Shown: in pieces, positions 46,844 through 59,257 of the stretch
How positions within the stretch are numbered: position 1 is the first letter of the stretch
How the letters are laid out: the number at the start of each line of letters is the position of its first letter
Source of the DNA: Acidimicrobiaceae bacterium
Lineage (GTDB): Bacteria; Actinomycetota; Acidimicrobiia; Acidimicrobiales; Poriferisodalaceae
Assembly (NCBI GenBank): GCA_002722565.1
Contig: PBMG01000020.1
Location: 116,110-180,109, forward strand
Direction: 5' to 3'
DNA length: 64,000 nt
Position numbers and translations under genes: made by a program
The notes under the pieces: generated by a model
Told to the model about the DNA's origin: nothing
Database searches by the model: none
Seen by the model: only the letters and a program-made list of their open reading frames with translations

Positions 46844-48670
46844 ATGTCGAAAGCAGTTGGCATAGACCTCGGAACCACGAACTCAGTCGTTTCAGCAATG
46901 GAAGGTGGAGAACCAACCGTCATAGCGAACGCAGAAGGCGATCGGACTACCCCGTCCATTGTCGGGTTTGCCAAAGGAGGGGAAGTGTTAACAGGCGAGG
47001 TGGCTAAACGACAAGCTGTTACTAATCCTGACCGGACATTGGCTTCCGTAAAACGACATGTGGGTACCAATTGGACAGTCGATATTGATGAAAAATCCTA
47101 TACCCCTCAAGAAATTGCGGCGAGAGTGCTGCAAAAACTTAAACGTGATGCTGAACAATATCTAGGAGACGAAGTCACAGAAGCGGTGATTACAGTCCCG
47201 GCCTATTTCGATGACGCTCAGCGCACAGCAACTAAAGAAGCGGGACAAATTGCTGGACTTGATGTCCTGAGAATCATCAATGAGCCAACAGCGGCAGCCC
47301 TTGCCTACGGCTTAGATAAAGAAACAGATGATCAAACCATATTGGTCTTCGACCTCGGTGGAGGCACCTTCGACGTATCGGTATTGGAAATTGGAGATGG
47401 GGTTTTCGAAGTGAAGTCGACGGCCGGTGATACCCGACTGGGTGGAGATGATTGGGACGAACGAGTTATTGATTGGTTGGCTGACTCCTTTAAAGGTGAC
47501 CATGGCGTTGATTTGAAAGCGGATCCCATGGCACTTCAACGGCTTAAAGAAGCTGCTGAACAAGCTAAGAAAGACTTGTCATCGAAACAGACAACTCAAA
47601 TTAATTTGCCCTTCATCACGGCTACTGACAGCGGACCTCTTCATTTGGATTATGAGTTAAGTCGAGCCAAGTTCCAAGAAATCACCGTTGATTTAGTTGA
47701 CCGTTGTCGAGCACCTTTTAAACAGTCGATCGACGACGCGAACTTAACTGCTAATGATATTGATCACGTCATCATGGTTGGTGGTTCGACCCGGATGCCT
47801 GCGGTGCAGGAACTGGTTATGGAAATTGCGGGCAAAGAGCCACACAAGGGCGTAAACCCCGACGAAGTTGTTGCAGTGGGTGCTGCTGTTCAGGCCGGGG
47901 TCTTGAAAGGCGATGTCAAGGATGTACTCCTGCTTGATGTCACGCCGTTGAGTCTTGGCATTGAAACTAAGGGAGGTGTTATGACCAGACTGATCGAACG
48001 TAACACCACAATCCCGACGAAAAGAACAGAAGTATTTACTACGGCTGACGACATGCAACCATCAGTAGAAATTCATGTTCTTCAGGGAGAGCGTGAGATG
48101 GCCTCTGGAAATAAAACTTTGGGCAAGTTTCAACTAGTTGATTTACCCCCAGCGCCACGAGGAGTCCCTCAAATTGAAGTGACTTTTGATATTGACGCCA
48201 ATGGCATTGTAAATGTCTCTGCGAAAGATCGAGCAACCGATAAAGAGCAATCAATAACGATAAGCGGTGAGTCGAATCTAAGTGACGCAGATATTGAAAC
48301 CATGGTTAAAGATGCTGAATCCCACGCTGAGGAAGATCGGCAACGACGTGAAGCAGCTGAAGTTAGGAATAACGCTGATGCGCTGGTTTATCAGATAGAG
48401 AAAATGTTGTCGGACCAAGCTGAGCAAGTAGCTGAAGAAGACAAAACAGAAGTGGAAGCTGCTTTGTCAAGCCTCAAAGAGGCGTTGGCAGACGAGAGCG
48501 ATGAGACAGAAGCAATCCGCAAAGCGACAGAGAATCTGACAGAGGTCAGCCAATCTTTCAGTCAGAAACTCTATGAATCAGCTGCTCAGCAGGCAGATGA
48601 TGGGAGTTCCAACTCAGAAGACAATGTCGACGACGTCGTTGACGCTGAAATCATTGACGAGGACCAGTGA
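46844..48670 (+). CDS. dnaK: Chaperone DnaK (Hsp70)
   Basis: Hsp70, 608 residues, with nucleotide-binding motifs [34 protein letters not shown] and [15 protein letters not shown], the linker [15 protein letters not shown], and an acidic C-terminus. AGGAG precedes the ATG. It heads the actinobacterial operon dnaK-grpE-dnaJ-hspR. I could not find a clear HAIR repeat upstream. Confidence 0.98.
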   Translation: MSKAVGIDLGTTNSVVSAMEGGEPTVIANAEGDRTTPSIVGFAKGGEVLTGEVAKRQAVTNPDRTLASVKRHVGTNWTVDIDEKSYTPQEIAARVLQKLKRDAEQYLGDEVTEAVITVPAYFDDAQRTATKEAGQIAGLDVLRIINEPTAAALAYGLDKETDDQTILVFDLGGGTFDVSVLEIGDGVFEVKSTAGDTRLGGDDWDERVIDWLADSFKGDHGVDLKADPMALQRLKEAAEQAKKDLSSKQTTQINLPFITATDSGPLHLDYELSRAKFQEITVDLVDRCRAPFKQSIDDANLTANDIDHVIMVGGSTRMPAVQELVMEIAGKEPHKGVNPDEVVAVGAAVQAGVLKGDVKDVLLLDVTPLSLGIETKGGVMTRLIERNTTIPTKRTEVFTTADDMQPSVEIHVLQGEREMASGNKTLGKFQLVDLPPAPRGVPQIEVTFDIDANGIVNVSAKDRATDKEQSITISGESNLSDADIETMVKDAESHAEEDRQRREAAEVRNNADALVYQIEKMLSDQAEQVAEEDKTEVEAALSSLKEALADESDETEAIRKATENLTEVSQSFSQKLYESAAQQADDGSSNSEDNVDDVVDAEIIDEDQ

Positions 48671-49227
48671 GCAGCGAAGAAGACAGCGATTCGGAGCAAG
48701 AGGAACTTGAATTAGATGTTGAGCAATTCGAGGGACTGTCGCCAGATTCGACCACCAGCTCTTCAGAGTCTGTTCCAGAAGACCCGCTTTCGGTTGAGCT
48801 GATACTTGAGTCATTGGAAGGAGTTACTGCTGAACGCGATGATTTTCGAGACTCCCTACAACGACTCCAAGCCGAGTTTGAAAATTTTCGCCGGAGAAGT
48901 GCCCAGGAGTCAGAGCAGCGAATATCCGCTGGTGTTTCAAGGCTTGCAGAAGCTCTATTACCAGTTCTTGATGCTTGTGATGCGGCTGAAGTTCAAGGCT
49001 TGAGTGATGTCGAACCGATCCAGACTGCACTTATTGCAGTGCTTAGCAAAGCAGGATTGGCTCGCATGGAGGTTCTCGGAGCTCCATTTGATCCAAACCA
49101 CCATGAGGCAATGTCCTTTGAAACAGGCGAGGGAAATGAGCAAATCGTAGCCGAGGAGTTGCGTTCGGGTTATTTGTGGGCTGGCGTTGTGTTGCGTCCA
49201 GCAATGGTCAAAGTTCGAGAGCAATAA
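48667..49227 (+). CDS. grpE: Nucleotide exchange factor GrpE
   Basis: The DnaK co-chaperone, 186 residues. An acidic N-terminus is followed by a coiled-coil ([20 protein letters not shown]) and the beta-wing region with [10 protein letters not shown] and [16 protein letters not shown]. The GTG start overlaps the dnaK stop by four bases. Confidence 0.96.
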   Translation: MSSEEDSDSEQEELELDVEQFEGLSPDSTTSSSESVPEDPLSVELILESLEGVTAERDDFRDSLQRLQAEFENFRRRSAQESEQRISAGVSRLAEALLPVLDACDAAEVQGLSDVEPIQTALIAVLSKAGLARMEVLGAPFDPNHHEAMSFETGEGNEQIVAEELRSGYLWAGVVLRPAMVKVREQ

Positions 49228-49257
49228 ATTGCTCTAGCCGAGATGAGGAGGTGAAAG

Positions 49258-50166
49258 ATGGCTGCTCAGCGTGAATGGTTTGAAAAGGACTATTACGCGG
49301 TACTCGATGTGTCATCAACCGCTTCCTCGAAAGAAATTACTAAGGCTTATCGAAAGCTGGCGCGTTCCCATCATCCAGACGCGAATGGTGGAAATGAGGA
49401 ACGCTTCAAAGAAGTCTCGGCGGCGTACGACGTTTTAGGCGATAGCACCAAACGCGGAGAATATGACGAAGCTCGACGAGTCGGACCTTCAGGAGCGGGC
49501 GGATTTGCCTCTGGATCTGATGGCTTTAACGTTCATTTCGAAGATTTTGATGACTTAGGAGGCATGTTTGGCAACTTCTTTGGACGCGGTCAACGAGGCC
49601 CTGTCTCAATGCGCGGTGTTGATCAAGAAACGCGCATACACCTTGGCTTTCGTGATGCAATCGATGGAGTTACGACCACCGTCTTGCTTGGAGGTGTCAG
49701 CGATGGAGAGCAGCGCCAAGTAAAAGTTCGTATTCCCCCAGGCGTGGATAATGGACAACGTATTCGTTTAGCAGGGAAGGGTGGAGCTGGACGCAATGGG
49801 GGTCCGTCTGGAGATCTCTACGTAATAGTCGAAGTCGCACCGGATGCAATGTTTGGCCGTAAAGGACGGCATCTCACTCTGCTTATCCCCGTGACGTTTC
49901 CTGAAGCGGCCCTTGGATCAGAAATTAAGATTCCTACATACGATCATTCAACTGTCACACTAAAAATTCCCCCAGGCACCAAGTCAGGTACAACGTTTCG
50001 GGTGAAAGGACGAGGTGTAGCCACCCCGAAGACAACCGGTGACCTGTTGGTCACCGTTGAGATTGCCGTTCCGACTGAGCTAAGCCCAAAGGAAAGAAAA
50101 GCGCTTGAAGCACTAAGTGAGGTCACCGATTGGTCACCTCGAAACGAACCACAAGAGGAGGGGTAA
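49258..50166 (+). CDS. dnaJ: DnaJ-type co-chaperone lacking the zinc finger
   Basis: A 302-residue Hsp40 with the J-domain (residues about 10-75, HPD in RSHHPDANGG), a Gly/Phe-rich linker, and two C-terminal substrate-binding domains (PPGVDNGQRIRLAGKGGAG; PPGTKSGTTFRVKGRG). There are no cysteines at all, so the zinc-finger domain is absent and the protein is class B (CbpA-like) even though it sits in the dnaK operon. AGGAGG precedes the ATG. Confidence 0.93.
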   Translation: MAAQREWFEKDYYAVLDVSSTASSKEITKAYRKLARSHHPDANGGNEERFKEVSAAYDVLGDSTKRGEYDEARRVGPSGAGGFASGSDGFNVHFEDFDDLGGMFGNFFGRGQRGPVSMRGVDQETRIHLGFRDAIDGVTTTVLLGGVSDGEQRQVKVRIPPGVDNGQRIRLAGKGGAGRNGGPSGDLYVIVEVAPDAMFGRKGRHLTLLIPVTFPEAALGSEIKIPTYDHSTVTLKIPPGTKSGTTFRVKGRGVATPKTTGDLLVTVEIAVPTELSPKERKALEALSEVTDWSPRNEPQEEG

Positions 50167-50168
50167 TT

Positions 50169-50567
50169 GTGGGCCCAATATCAATGACGCCTGACCCAGA
50201 TAGAGCCGTGTACGTCATTTCCGTCGCAGCAGAACTGGCCGGCGTTCATGCACAAACTCTCCGAATATATGAACGAAAAGGATTGGTTGAACCTGCTCGG
50301 ACCCCTGGGGGAAGCCGGCGGTACAGCGAAATAGATATAGCTCTACTCCGACGGATCCAAGAACTAACAAACGAAGGATTGAATTTGGCAGGAGTAAAGC
50401 GTGTTCTTGCCCTAGAACGACGTTTAACGCAACTTGAAACAGAAATGAAGCAGCTTCGAGCAGCAGCAAACGCGACCGTCATGGAAACGCACCGTCATTA
50501 TCGACGAGATCTAGTGCCCCTTGAACAGTCTGTTGTTCCTTGGCTAGATCCGCGACGGCGCCGCTGA
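50169..50567 (+). CDS. hspR: Heat-shock repressor HspR (MerR family)
   Basis: A MerR-type regulator of 132 residues from the GTG at 50169, which has an AGGAGG seven bases upstream; the frame extends to 50130 within dnaJ. The helix-turn-helix AAELAGVHAQTLRIYERKGLV and wing TPGGSRRYSEIDI match HspR, followed by a coiled-coil. HspR represses its own dnaK operon with DnaK as co-repressor in other actinobacteria. Confidence 0.92.
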   Translation: MGPISMTPDPDRAVYVISVAAELAGVHAQTLRIYERKGLVEPARTPGGSRRYSEIDIALLRRIQELTNEGLNLAGVKRVLALERRLTQLETEMKQLRAAANATVMETHRHYRRDLVPLEQSVVPWLDPRRRR

Positions 50568-50658
50568 GACATCGCTGTGCGTTGTTTTTCCTCATAAAAC
50601 AAAATAAAAGGGTCTTAATTCATCCTAGAAAAGTTAGGTTCCGCAATTAGGATCTGAC

Positions 50659-53215
<2,557 letters not shown>

Positions 53216-53219
<4 letters not shown>

Positions 53220-53662
53220 AGGTAGCTATTTTGATGGGTTCGCCTCGCGACGGAGACAAGATGGCCGGTGCATCAGAAATGCTTGAACGCTTTGATGTTC
53301 CACATGAAGTTCACGTCATGTCAGCTCACCGGACTCCTGAGAAGGTTGCTGAACTTGCTTCCAATGCTCGAGATGATGGTTACGGCGTAATTATTTGTGG
53401 AGCAGGTATGGCAGCGCATCTTGCAGGTGCTGTGTCAGCGCACACGACATTGCCTGTCATTGGAGTCCCTTTGTCAGGTGGTGTAAACGGAGGTATTGAT
53501 GCTTTGCTTTCCACTGTCCAAATGCCACGAGGGATTCCCGTTGCGACCGTAGCTGTCGATGGGTCAGCGAACGCGGCGGTATTAGCGGTTGAGATTTTGT
53601 CATTGAGCAACCCAGATTTAGTTGATCGACTCAAATCGTTCAGGGATGAAGGTGCGAGGTGA
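53216..53662 (+). CDS. purE: N5-carboxyaminoimidazole ribonucleotide mutase
   Basis: A class I-type PurE of 148 residues, with [29 protein letters not shown] and [15 protein letters not shown]. The N-terminal substrate loop reads [10 protein letters not shown], with Arg in place of the usual Ser of GSxSD. Class I enzymes need PurK to supply N5-CAIR, and no purK is in this window. It starts at a GTG overlapping purD and overlaps purB by four bases. Confidence 0.93.
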
Positions 53663-55095
53663 CAGCCACTAAGCCTACGGTGTCCAATGTTTTGGCGACC
53701 CGGTATGCATCTCCGGAAATGGTGGTGATTTGGTCAGCCGAAAATAAAGTCGTGTTAGAACGCGAACTTTGGATAGCAGTCCTCGAAGCTCAAAAAGATT
53801 TGGGTATCGAAATTGATGATGCTGTGGTTGACGCCTACCGATCAGTCATAACTGAGGTTGACCTCGAGTCGATAGACCGACGAGAACGCGTGACGAAGCA
53901 TGATGTCAAAGCCCGCATCGAAGAGTTTTCTGCCCTAGCTGGATATGAACACATCCATAAAGGCCTTACTTCGCGGGATCTCACAGAAAATGTTGAGCAA
54001 TTACAAATCAAACGCTCGCTAATTCTGATTCAAACTCGACTAATTGCTGTTATCTCTCGTCTTGCAGAACTGGCCGTCCAGTACCAAGACACATCCATAA
54101 CGGGGCGTTCGCACAATGTTCCAGCTCAAATGACCACCTTAGGTAAGCGTTTCGCCAACTTGGGTCAAGAAACTGTCCTTGCATATCAACGTGTAGAAGA
54201 CCTGTTGAACAAATATCCGTTGCGAGGGCTAAAAGGACCGGTTGGCACCCAACAAGATCTGCTCGATCTTTTCGAAGGAGATGCTAGGAAAGTCGCAGAA
54301 CTAGAGGAACGAGTTGCCAGCCAATTAGGGTTTAGCGAAACATTGCTAGCGGTGGGACAGGTGTATCCCCGTTCGCTTGACTTAGATGTTGTTAGTGCAC
54401 TGACACAAGCAGTGAGTCCTTTAGGCAATATCGCCCTGCAGGTTCGTCTTATGGCTGGGTTAGATTTGGCGACCGAAGGTTTTAGTGAAGGCCAAGTGGG
54501 TTCATCTGCGATGCCTCACAAGATGAATGCGCGGTCGGCCGAGCGTGTGAACGGCTTTGTGTCAATCCTCCGAGGACATCTGACAATGGCTGCATCCATT
54601 GCTGGTGACCAATGGAATGAAGGCGACGTTAGTTGTTCAGTTGTTCGACGCGTGGTGCTTCCTGACGCTTTTTTTGCGATTGACGGAGCCATTGAGACCA
54701 CATTGACTGTTCTTGACGGTTTTGGGTCTTACCGCAATGTTATTGATCGAGAACTTGAACGATACTTGCCCTTTCTTGCTACAACCCGACTGTTGGTGGC
54801 GGCAATTAAAGCGGGAGCTGGTCGTGAAGAGGCTCACGAGATTATAAAAAAACATGCAGTCGCCGCTGCGTTGGAAATTCGCGAAGGTGTTTCTGGCAAA
54901 AACGATCTTCTCCAACGGCTGATAGATGATCCGCTTCTCCCGTTGGATAAGGAAACCATGGAAGAAGTGCTGTCTGATCATGGGGCTTTTATTGGCCTTG
55001 CTGGCTCCCAAGTGTCAGATTTTGTAGCTACTGCAAGCAAAATTAATTCTGAATATCCTGGGGCAGGGTCCTACCGCCCATCCCCCATTCTCTAG
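53659..55095 (+). CDS. purB: Adenylosuccinate lyase
   Basis: A fumarase/aspartase-superfamily lyase acting twice in purine synthesis, 478 residues. The signature [17 protein letters not shown] is present, with [17 protein letters not shown] and [17 protein letters not shown] segments holding the catalytic His. The start is the GTG at 53659. Confidence 0.96.
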   Translation: MTATKPTVSNVLATRYASPEMVVIWSAENKVVLERELWIAVLEAQKDLGIEIDDAVVDAYRSVITEVDLESIDRRERVTKHDVKARIEEFSALAGYEHIHKGLTSRDLTENVEQLQIKRSLILIQTRLIAVISRLAELAVQYQDTSITGRSHNVPAQMTTLGKRFANLGQETVLAYQRVEDLLNKYPLRGLKGPVGTQQDLLDLFEGDARKVAELEERVASQLGFSETLLAVGQVYPRSLDLDVVSALTQAVSPLGNIALQVRLMAGLDLATEGFSEGQVGSSAMPHKMNARSAERVNGFVSILRGHLTMAASIAGDQWNEGDVSCSVVRRVVLPDAFFAIDGAIETTLTVLDGFGSYRNVIDRELERYLPFLATTRLLVAAIKAGAGREEAHEIIKKHAVAAALEIREGVSGKNDLLQRLIDDPLLPLDKETMEEVLSDHGAFIGLAGSQVSDFVATASKINSEYPGAGSYRPSPIL

Positions 55096-55107
55096 TAGAG
55101 AAGAGAT

Positions 55108-55986
55108 GTGAGCGAACTTCAATTACTTCATAGTGGCAAAGTGCGAGAGATGTACATCGTTGATGATGAGCATCTGCTGATGGTGGCGAGCGATCGGATT
55201 TCAGCGTTTGACGTCGTCTTCAATGAGCCGATCCCCGACAAAGGAAAGGTTCTTACTGCGATGACGGTGTGGTGGTCTGATTACTTAGATGACGTTGCTC
55301 CTACCCATCTCGTTTCAGCTGACCCAAATGATTTCCCTGACGCGGCTAGGCGACCAGAATGGGATGGTCGAGCTCTGCTGGTCCGGAAAGCAGAAATGTT
55401 GCCCCTCGAATGCATAGTGCGCGGCTATATAACTGGGTCCGCGTGGAAGGAATATCAGACATCTGGGACGATGCATGGCTCCACTCTGCCCAGCGGTTTG
55501 CTAGAAGCACAACAATTGCCAGAGCCGGTGTTTACTCCTTCAACCAAAGCTACGGAAGGCCATGACATCAATATCAGTTATGAAGAAGCTGTAAATATCG
55601 TGGGGGCCGACTTGGCTGCCACGGCGCGATCAATCTCTGTTGAGGCGTATAGGCGAGCATCTGAACATGCCGCAGAAAACGGTGTCATCATCGCGGATAC
55701 CAAGTTCGAGTTGGGCATTGTTGATGGGCAGATGGTGATAGCAGATGAACTGCTGACACCAGACTCGTCAAGATTTTGGCCCGCGGAAAATTGGGACCCG
55801 GGTGCAACACCGGTTTCTCTTGACAAGCAACCAGTTCGAGATGCTACTGAGGCCACTGGTTGGGACAAGTCACCGCCACCGCCACCTCTTTCGAGTGAGA
55901 CTGTAGATGCGACCCGTGATCGCTACGTCACTGCTTATGAACGAATTACGGGCGAATCATTCACACAGTGGATAGGGCAAAGCTGA
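55108..55986 (+). CDS. purC: Phosphoribosylaminoimidazole-succinocarboxamide synthase
   Basis: SAICAR synthetase, 292 residues, with SGKVREMYIVDDEHLLMVAS, ASDRISAFDVV, LECIVRGYITGSAWKEY and IADTKFELGIVDG, all family motifs. It starts 12 bases after purB, and its stop overlaps the purS start (TGATG). Confidence 0.96.
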   Translation: MSELQLLHSGKVREMYIVDDEHLLMVASDRISAFDVVFNEPIPDKGKVLTAMTVWWSDYLDDVAPTHLVSADPNDFPDAARRPEWDGRALLVRKAEMLPLECIVRGYITGSAWKEYQTSGTMHGSTLPSGLLEAQQLPEPVFTPSTKATEGHDINISYEEAVNIVGADLAATARSISVEAYRRASEHAAENGVIIADTKFELGIVDGQMVIADELLTPDSSRFWPAENWDPGATPVSLDKQPVRDATEATGWDKSPPPPPLSSETVDATRDRYVTAYERITGESFTQWIGQS

Positions 55987-56237
55987 TGCAGTTCGAAGCA
56001 AAGATAGAAGTCTCACCGCGTGACGGGATTGCGAATCCTGAAGGATCAACAATTGAACGGTCGTTGCCCGCATTGGGCTTTGAAATGACCCGTAACGTTC
56101 GTGTCGGCAAGTTAATTCGCTTCGAAGTAGAAGCGGAATCTGCCGATGCAGCACGATCGCTTGTTGAAGATATGTGTAATCGCTTTCTAACAAACCCTGT
56201 GATCGAGGATGCAGCGGTGGAAGTGCTAGAGACATGA
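55986..56237 (+). CDS. purS: FGAM synthase subunit PurS
   Basis: The small subunit of the three-part formylglycinamidine ribonucleotide synthase, 83 residues from the ATG at 55986 (an in-frame codon at 55968 lies inside purC). The sequence begins MQFEAKIEVSPRDGIANPEG and has NVRVGKLIRFEVE. It overlaps purQ by four bases. Confidence 0.94.
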   Translation: MQFEAKIEVSPRDGIANPEGSTIERSLPALGFEMTRNVRVGKLIRFEVEAESADAARSLVEDMCNRFLTNPVIEDAAVEVLET

Positions 56238-56893
56238 CCCAGCGCGTGGGCGTCATTCGTTTTCCAGGCACCAACTGCGAATTTGACACTATCGATGCGG
56301 TCCGGGCGCTTGGCGGCGAAGCTGAGATCCTTTGGCACAGTGATTCATCGATAAAGAACGTTGATGCGATAGTGATACCAGGAGGGTTCGCACACGGTGA
56401 CTACTTGCGATGTGGTGCTATCGCAAGGTTCTCCCCAGTTATGGAAGCAGTGTCCGATTTCGCTTTAGCAGGTGGTCCGGTACTAGGTATCTGTAACGGA
56501 TTTCAAGTGTTAACCGAAGCGGGTCTCTTGCCCGGAGCCTTGCAGAAAAATGCTGGGATGAAGTTTCTTTGTTCCATGCAGCAAATCGAATTCGTATCAA
56601 CCCAAAATGTTGTAGGAAAGGGCTCCCAGGTAGGAGACTGTTTGCAAATTCCCATAAATCATTTTGAAGGTAATTATGTGTGCTCTCCTGAAATTCTTTC
56701 GAGGTTAGAAACTCAAGAACAAATTGTGTTTCGGTACACCGATAACCCAAATGGATCAATCAAAGATATAGCTGGCATATGTAACGAAGCTGGGAACGTT
56801 GTTGGCATGATGCCGCATCCTGAAAGAGCTACTTCTGACCTTTTAGGTTCGAATGATGGAGCCGCGCTGATCCAATCTTTTCTGTCGGTTTGA
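56234..56893 (+). CDS. purQ: FGAM synthase glutaminase subunit PurQ
   Basis: A class I glutamine amidotransferase of 219 residues. The nucleophile Cys lies in VLGICNGFQVL, the catalytic His and Glu in MMPHPERATS, and the N-terminus has VIRFPGTNCEFDTI. It supplies ammonia to PurL. Confidence 0.97.
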   Translation: MTQRVGVIRFPGTNCEFDTIDAVRALGGEAEILWHSDSSIKNVDAIVIPGGFAHGDYLRCGAIARFSPVMEAVSDFALAGGPVLGICNGFQVLTEAGLLPGALQKNAGMKFLCSMQQIEFVSTQNVVGKGSQVGDCLQIPINHFEGNYVCSPEILSRLETQEQIVFRYTDNPNGSIKDIAGICNEAGNVVGMMPHPERATSDLLGSNDGAALIQSFLSV

Positions 56894-57025
56894 TCGGCTC
56901 TTTGGACGAAGCTTTTCATGCGCACTACCTGTAATTAGCTAAGACCTAGTAACGAGCGATGCGGTAGGCAATGATCCTTCGAAAGGCATCCATAAGAATT
57001 TTGGGACCGCGGCTAGGTTTGGGGC

Positions 57026-59257
57026 GTGAGCGCCGCCCCAGAAGATGCATCAGTTCATCGGGCACTTGGCCTAAGCGATGAGGAATACGAGCAAATTCAC
57101 GAGCTCCTTGGCCGACACCCGAATCATCTCGAGTTGGCGATGTACTCAGTCATGTGGTCGGAACATTGTTCTTATAAATCTTCGAAAGTCCACTTGAAAA
57201 GACTTCCGACTGAAGCGCCGTGGGTTCTTGTTGGGCCAGGAGAAAATGCTGGAGTAATAGATGTTGGCGATGACATCGCCGTAGCGATTCGAATCGAAAG
57301 CCATAATCACCCATCTGCCATTGAGCCGTACCAAGGCGCGGCGACAGGAGTCGGTGGCATTTTGAGAGATATTTTCACCATGGGCGCGAGACCGATAGCT
57401 GTCATGGATCCCCTTCGGTTTGGTCCTCTTGATGATCCTCGTAGCCGATGGATCGCTGAAGGGGTGATTAGCGGCGTTTCTGGTTACGGCAATAGTGTCG
57501 GTGTTCCGACGGTCGGGGGCGAGATCGTCTTTGACGAAACATACAAAGGCAATCCGCTGGTCAATGTTCTTGCCATGGGTGTGCTCCCATCGGAACGACT
57601 TGTACTTGGCCAGGCAAGCGGGGTCGGGAATCTAGCGATTTTGTTGGGAGCCGCTACTGGGAGAGATGGGATAGGAGGCGTTAGCGTCCTTGCTTCAGCG
57701 GGTTTCGATGAAAACTCGGAAGGTGCCGATAAGCGCCCAAGTGTCCAAGTGGGCGACCCATTCGAAGAAAAAAGACTTTTAGAAGCATGTCTAGAACTTC
57801 TCGACGAAGGACTAGTAAGCGGGATCCAAGACCTAGGTGGTGCTGGCATTACTTGCGCGACGAGTGAAACAGCTTCTCGAGGTGGGGCAGGCATGGATGT
57901 TGATGTTTCGGCGATTCATTCCCGCGAAGAAGGTATGGAGCCATTCGAGTTAATGACCTCTGAGTCTCAAGAAAGAATGCTTGCGATCGTTGAACCCGAG
58001 CATCTTGAGAAGGTTCTGGAAATCTCAGCTCAATGGGAAATAACAGCCAGCGTGATAGGTCGCGTAACTGGAAACGGACAGTTGCGAATCATGGATGGCT
58101 TTGAGGGAGAAGTCTTAGCAGAACTACCTGCATCAACTCTCCATGACGATGCCCCTGAATACAACCGACCTATGTCGCCGCCAGATGATTTGACTGAGCG
58201 GAGATTACGCGATGCTTCGCAAGGCCCAGCTAACTGTGTTGAAGATCTATTGGCATTAGTGTGTGACCCCTCTTGGGTTTACAGCCAATATGACCATCAG
58301 TTGTTTCTCAACACAGTTGTAGGTCCTGGAAATGACGGGACTCTCCTTCGGCTAAGACACCCCTCGACGGGGGAAGAAACTGGGAGGGGTTTGGCGATGT
58401 CTACCGATGGCAACCACCGGTGGTGCTACGTCGATCCGCGCCAAGGCACAAAAATGATTGTTGCTGAAGCCGTTATGAACATTGCTTGCGTAGGAGCGAA
58501 CCCCCTGGCGGTAGTCAATTGTTTGAATTTTGGCAATCCTGAACATCCAGAAATCATGTGGCAACTTTCAGAATCAGTTGATGGCATGTCGGAAGCCTGC
58601 ATTGCGTTCAATGCGCCGGTAGTGGGCGGCAACGTCAGCTTGTACAACGAAACAAACGCGGTTGATATCGCCCCAACCCCAGTTGTTGGCGTTCTTGGTG
58701 TGCATCCGGATCTCTCAGAACCACCACCAGGTATTGGTTTACCCCCAGATTCTCTATTGCTGGTGCTAGGTCAAGAACCTGAATCAGATGTTTCTATGGG
58801 GGGAAGTCGATGGGCATGGGAAGTCGGCTGTTGCAAAGACGGAGTTCTTCCTGAATTTGACCTTGACCATGCTGTTCGGACTGCTGCTTTCGTCGCTGAA
58901 TCAGTTCAGAAACAGAGACTGAAGGCTGTTCATGACGTTGGAGAAGGTGGTCTTGCAGTAGCACTCGCAGAGATGGCTATTCGATCTGGCATCGGCGCCA
59001 AAATAAAGAATCATGACAACCATATTTCGATGTTCAACGAATCAGGAGGACGAGTTCTCGTTGCAATCGAAAATAGAGAATTGGATGATTTCGTAAAGAC
59101 AGCCGCCGCCAGAGGAGTTACTGCAAAGGTCATCGGAGAAACGGGTGGTTCATCCTTACAGTTCGGGCCCATGGTTGACGTATCTCTCGAGAGTTTGACG
59201 GTAGCTTCCGAAAATCAACTACCGGAAGCATTAGGGCAGGGAACTGTCAACGCATGA
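57026..59257 (+). CDS. purL: FGAM synthase synthetase subunit PurL
   Basis: The small-type PurL, 743 residues, that works with PurS and PurQ. Motifs include MWSEHCSYKSSKVHLKRLP, IRIESHNHPSAIEPYQGAAT, GGAGITCATSE and VHDVGEGGLAVALAEMA. It starts at a GTG after a 132-base gap from purQ, the largest gap in the cluster, where no riboswitch was recognised; an extra promoter is possible. It overlaps purF by four bases. Confidence 0.97.
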   Translation: MSAAPEDASVHRALGLSDEEYEQIHELLGRHPNHLELAMYSVMWSEHCSYKSSKVHLKRLPTEAPWVLVGPGENAGVIDVGDDIAVAIRIESHNHPSAIEPYQGAATGVGGILRDIFTMGARPIAVMDPLRFGPLDDPRSRWIAEGVISGVSGYGNSVGVPTVGGEIVFDETYKGNPLVNVLAMGVLPSERLVLGQASGVGNLAILLGAATGRDGIGGVSVLASAGFDENSEGADKRPSVQVGDPFEEKRLLEACLELLDEGLVSGIQDLGGAGITCATSETASRGGAGMDVDVSAIHSREEGMEPFELMTSESQERMLAIVEPEHLEKVLEISAQWEITASVIGRVTGNGQLRIMDGFEGEVLAELPASTLHDDAPEYNRPMSPPDDLTERRLRDASQGPANCVEDLLALVCDPSWVYSQYDHQLFLNTVVGPGNDGTLLRLRHPSTGEETGRGLAMSTDGNHRWCYVDPRQGTKMIVAEAVMNIACVGANPLAVVNCLNFGNPEHPEIMWQLSESVDGMSEACIAFNAPVVGGNVSLYNETNAVDIAPTPVVGVLGVHPDLSEPPPGIGLPPDSLLLVLGQEPESDVSMGGSRWAWEVGCCKDGVLPEFDLDHAVRTAAFVAESVQKQRLKAVHDVGEGGLAVALAEMAIRSGIGAKIKNHDNHISMFNESGGRVLVAIENRELDDFVKTAAARGVTAKVIGETGGSSLQFGPMVDVSLESLTVASENQLPEALGQGTVNA

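Noticed and set aside
56894..57025. Possible purine riboswitch before purL
   Set aside because: The 132-base gap shows no three-way junction with the conserved purine-aptamer loops, so it is treated as a plain intergenic region that may hold a promoter.
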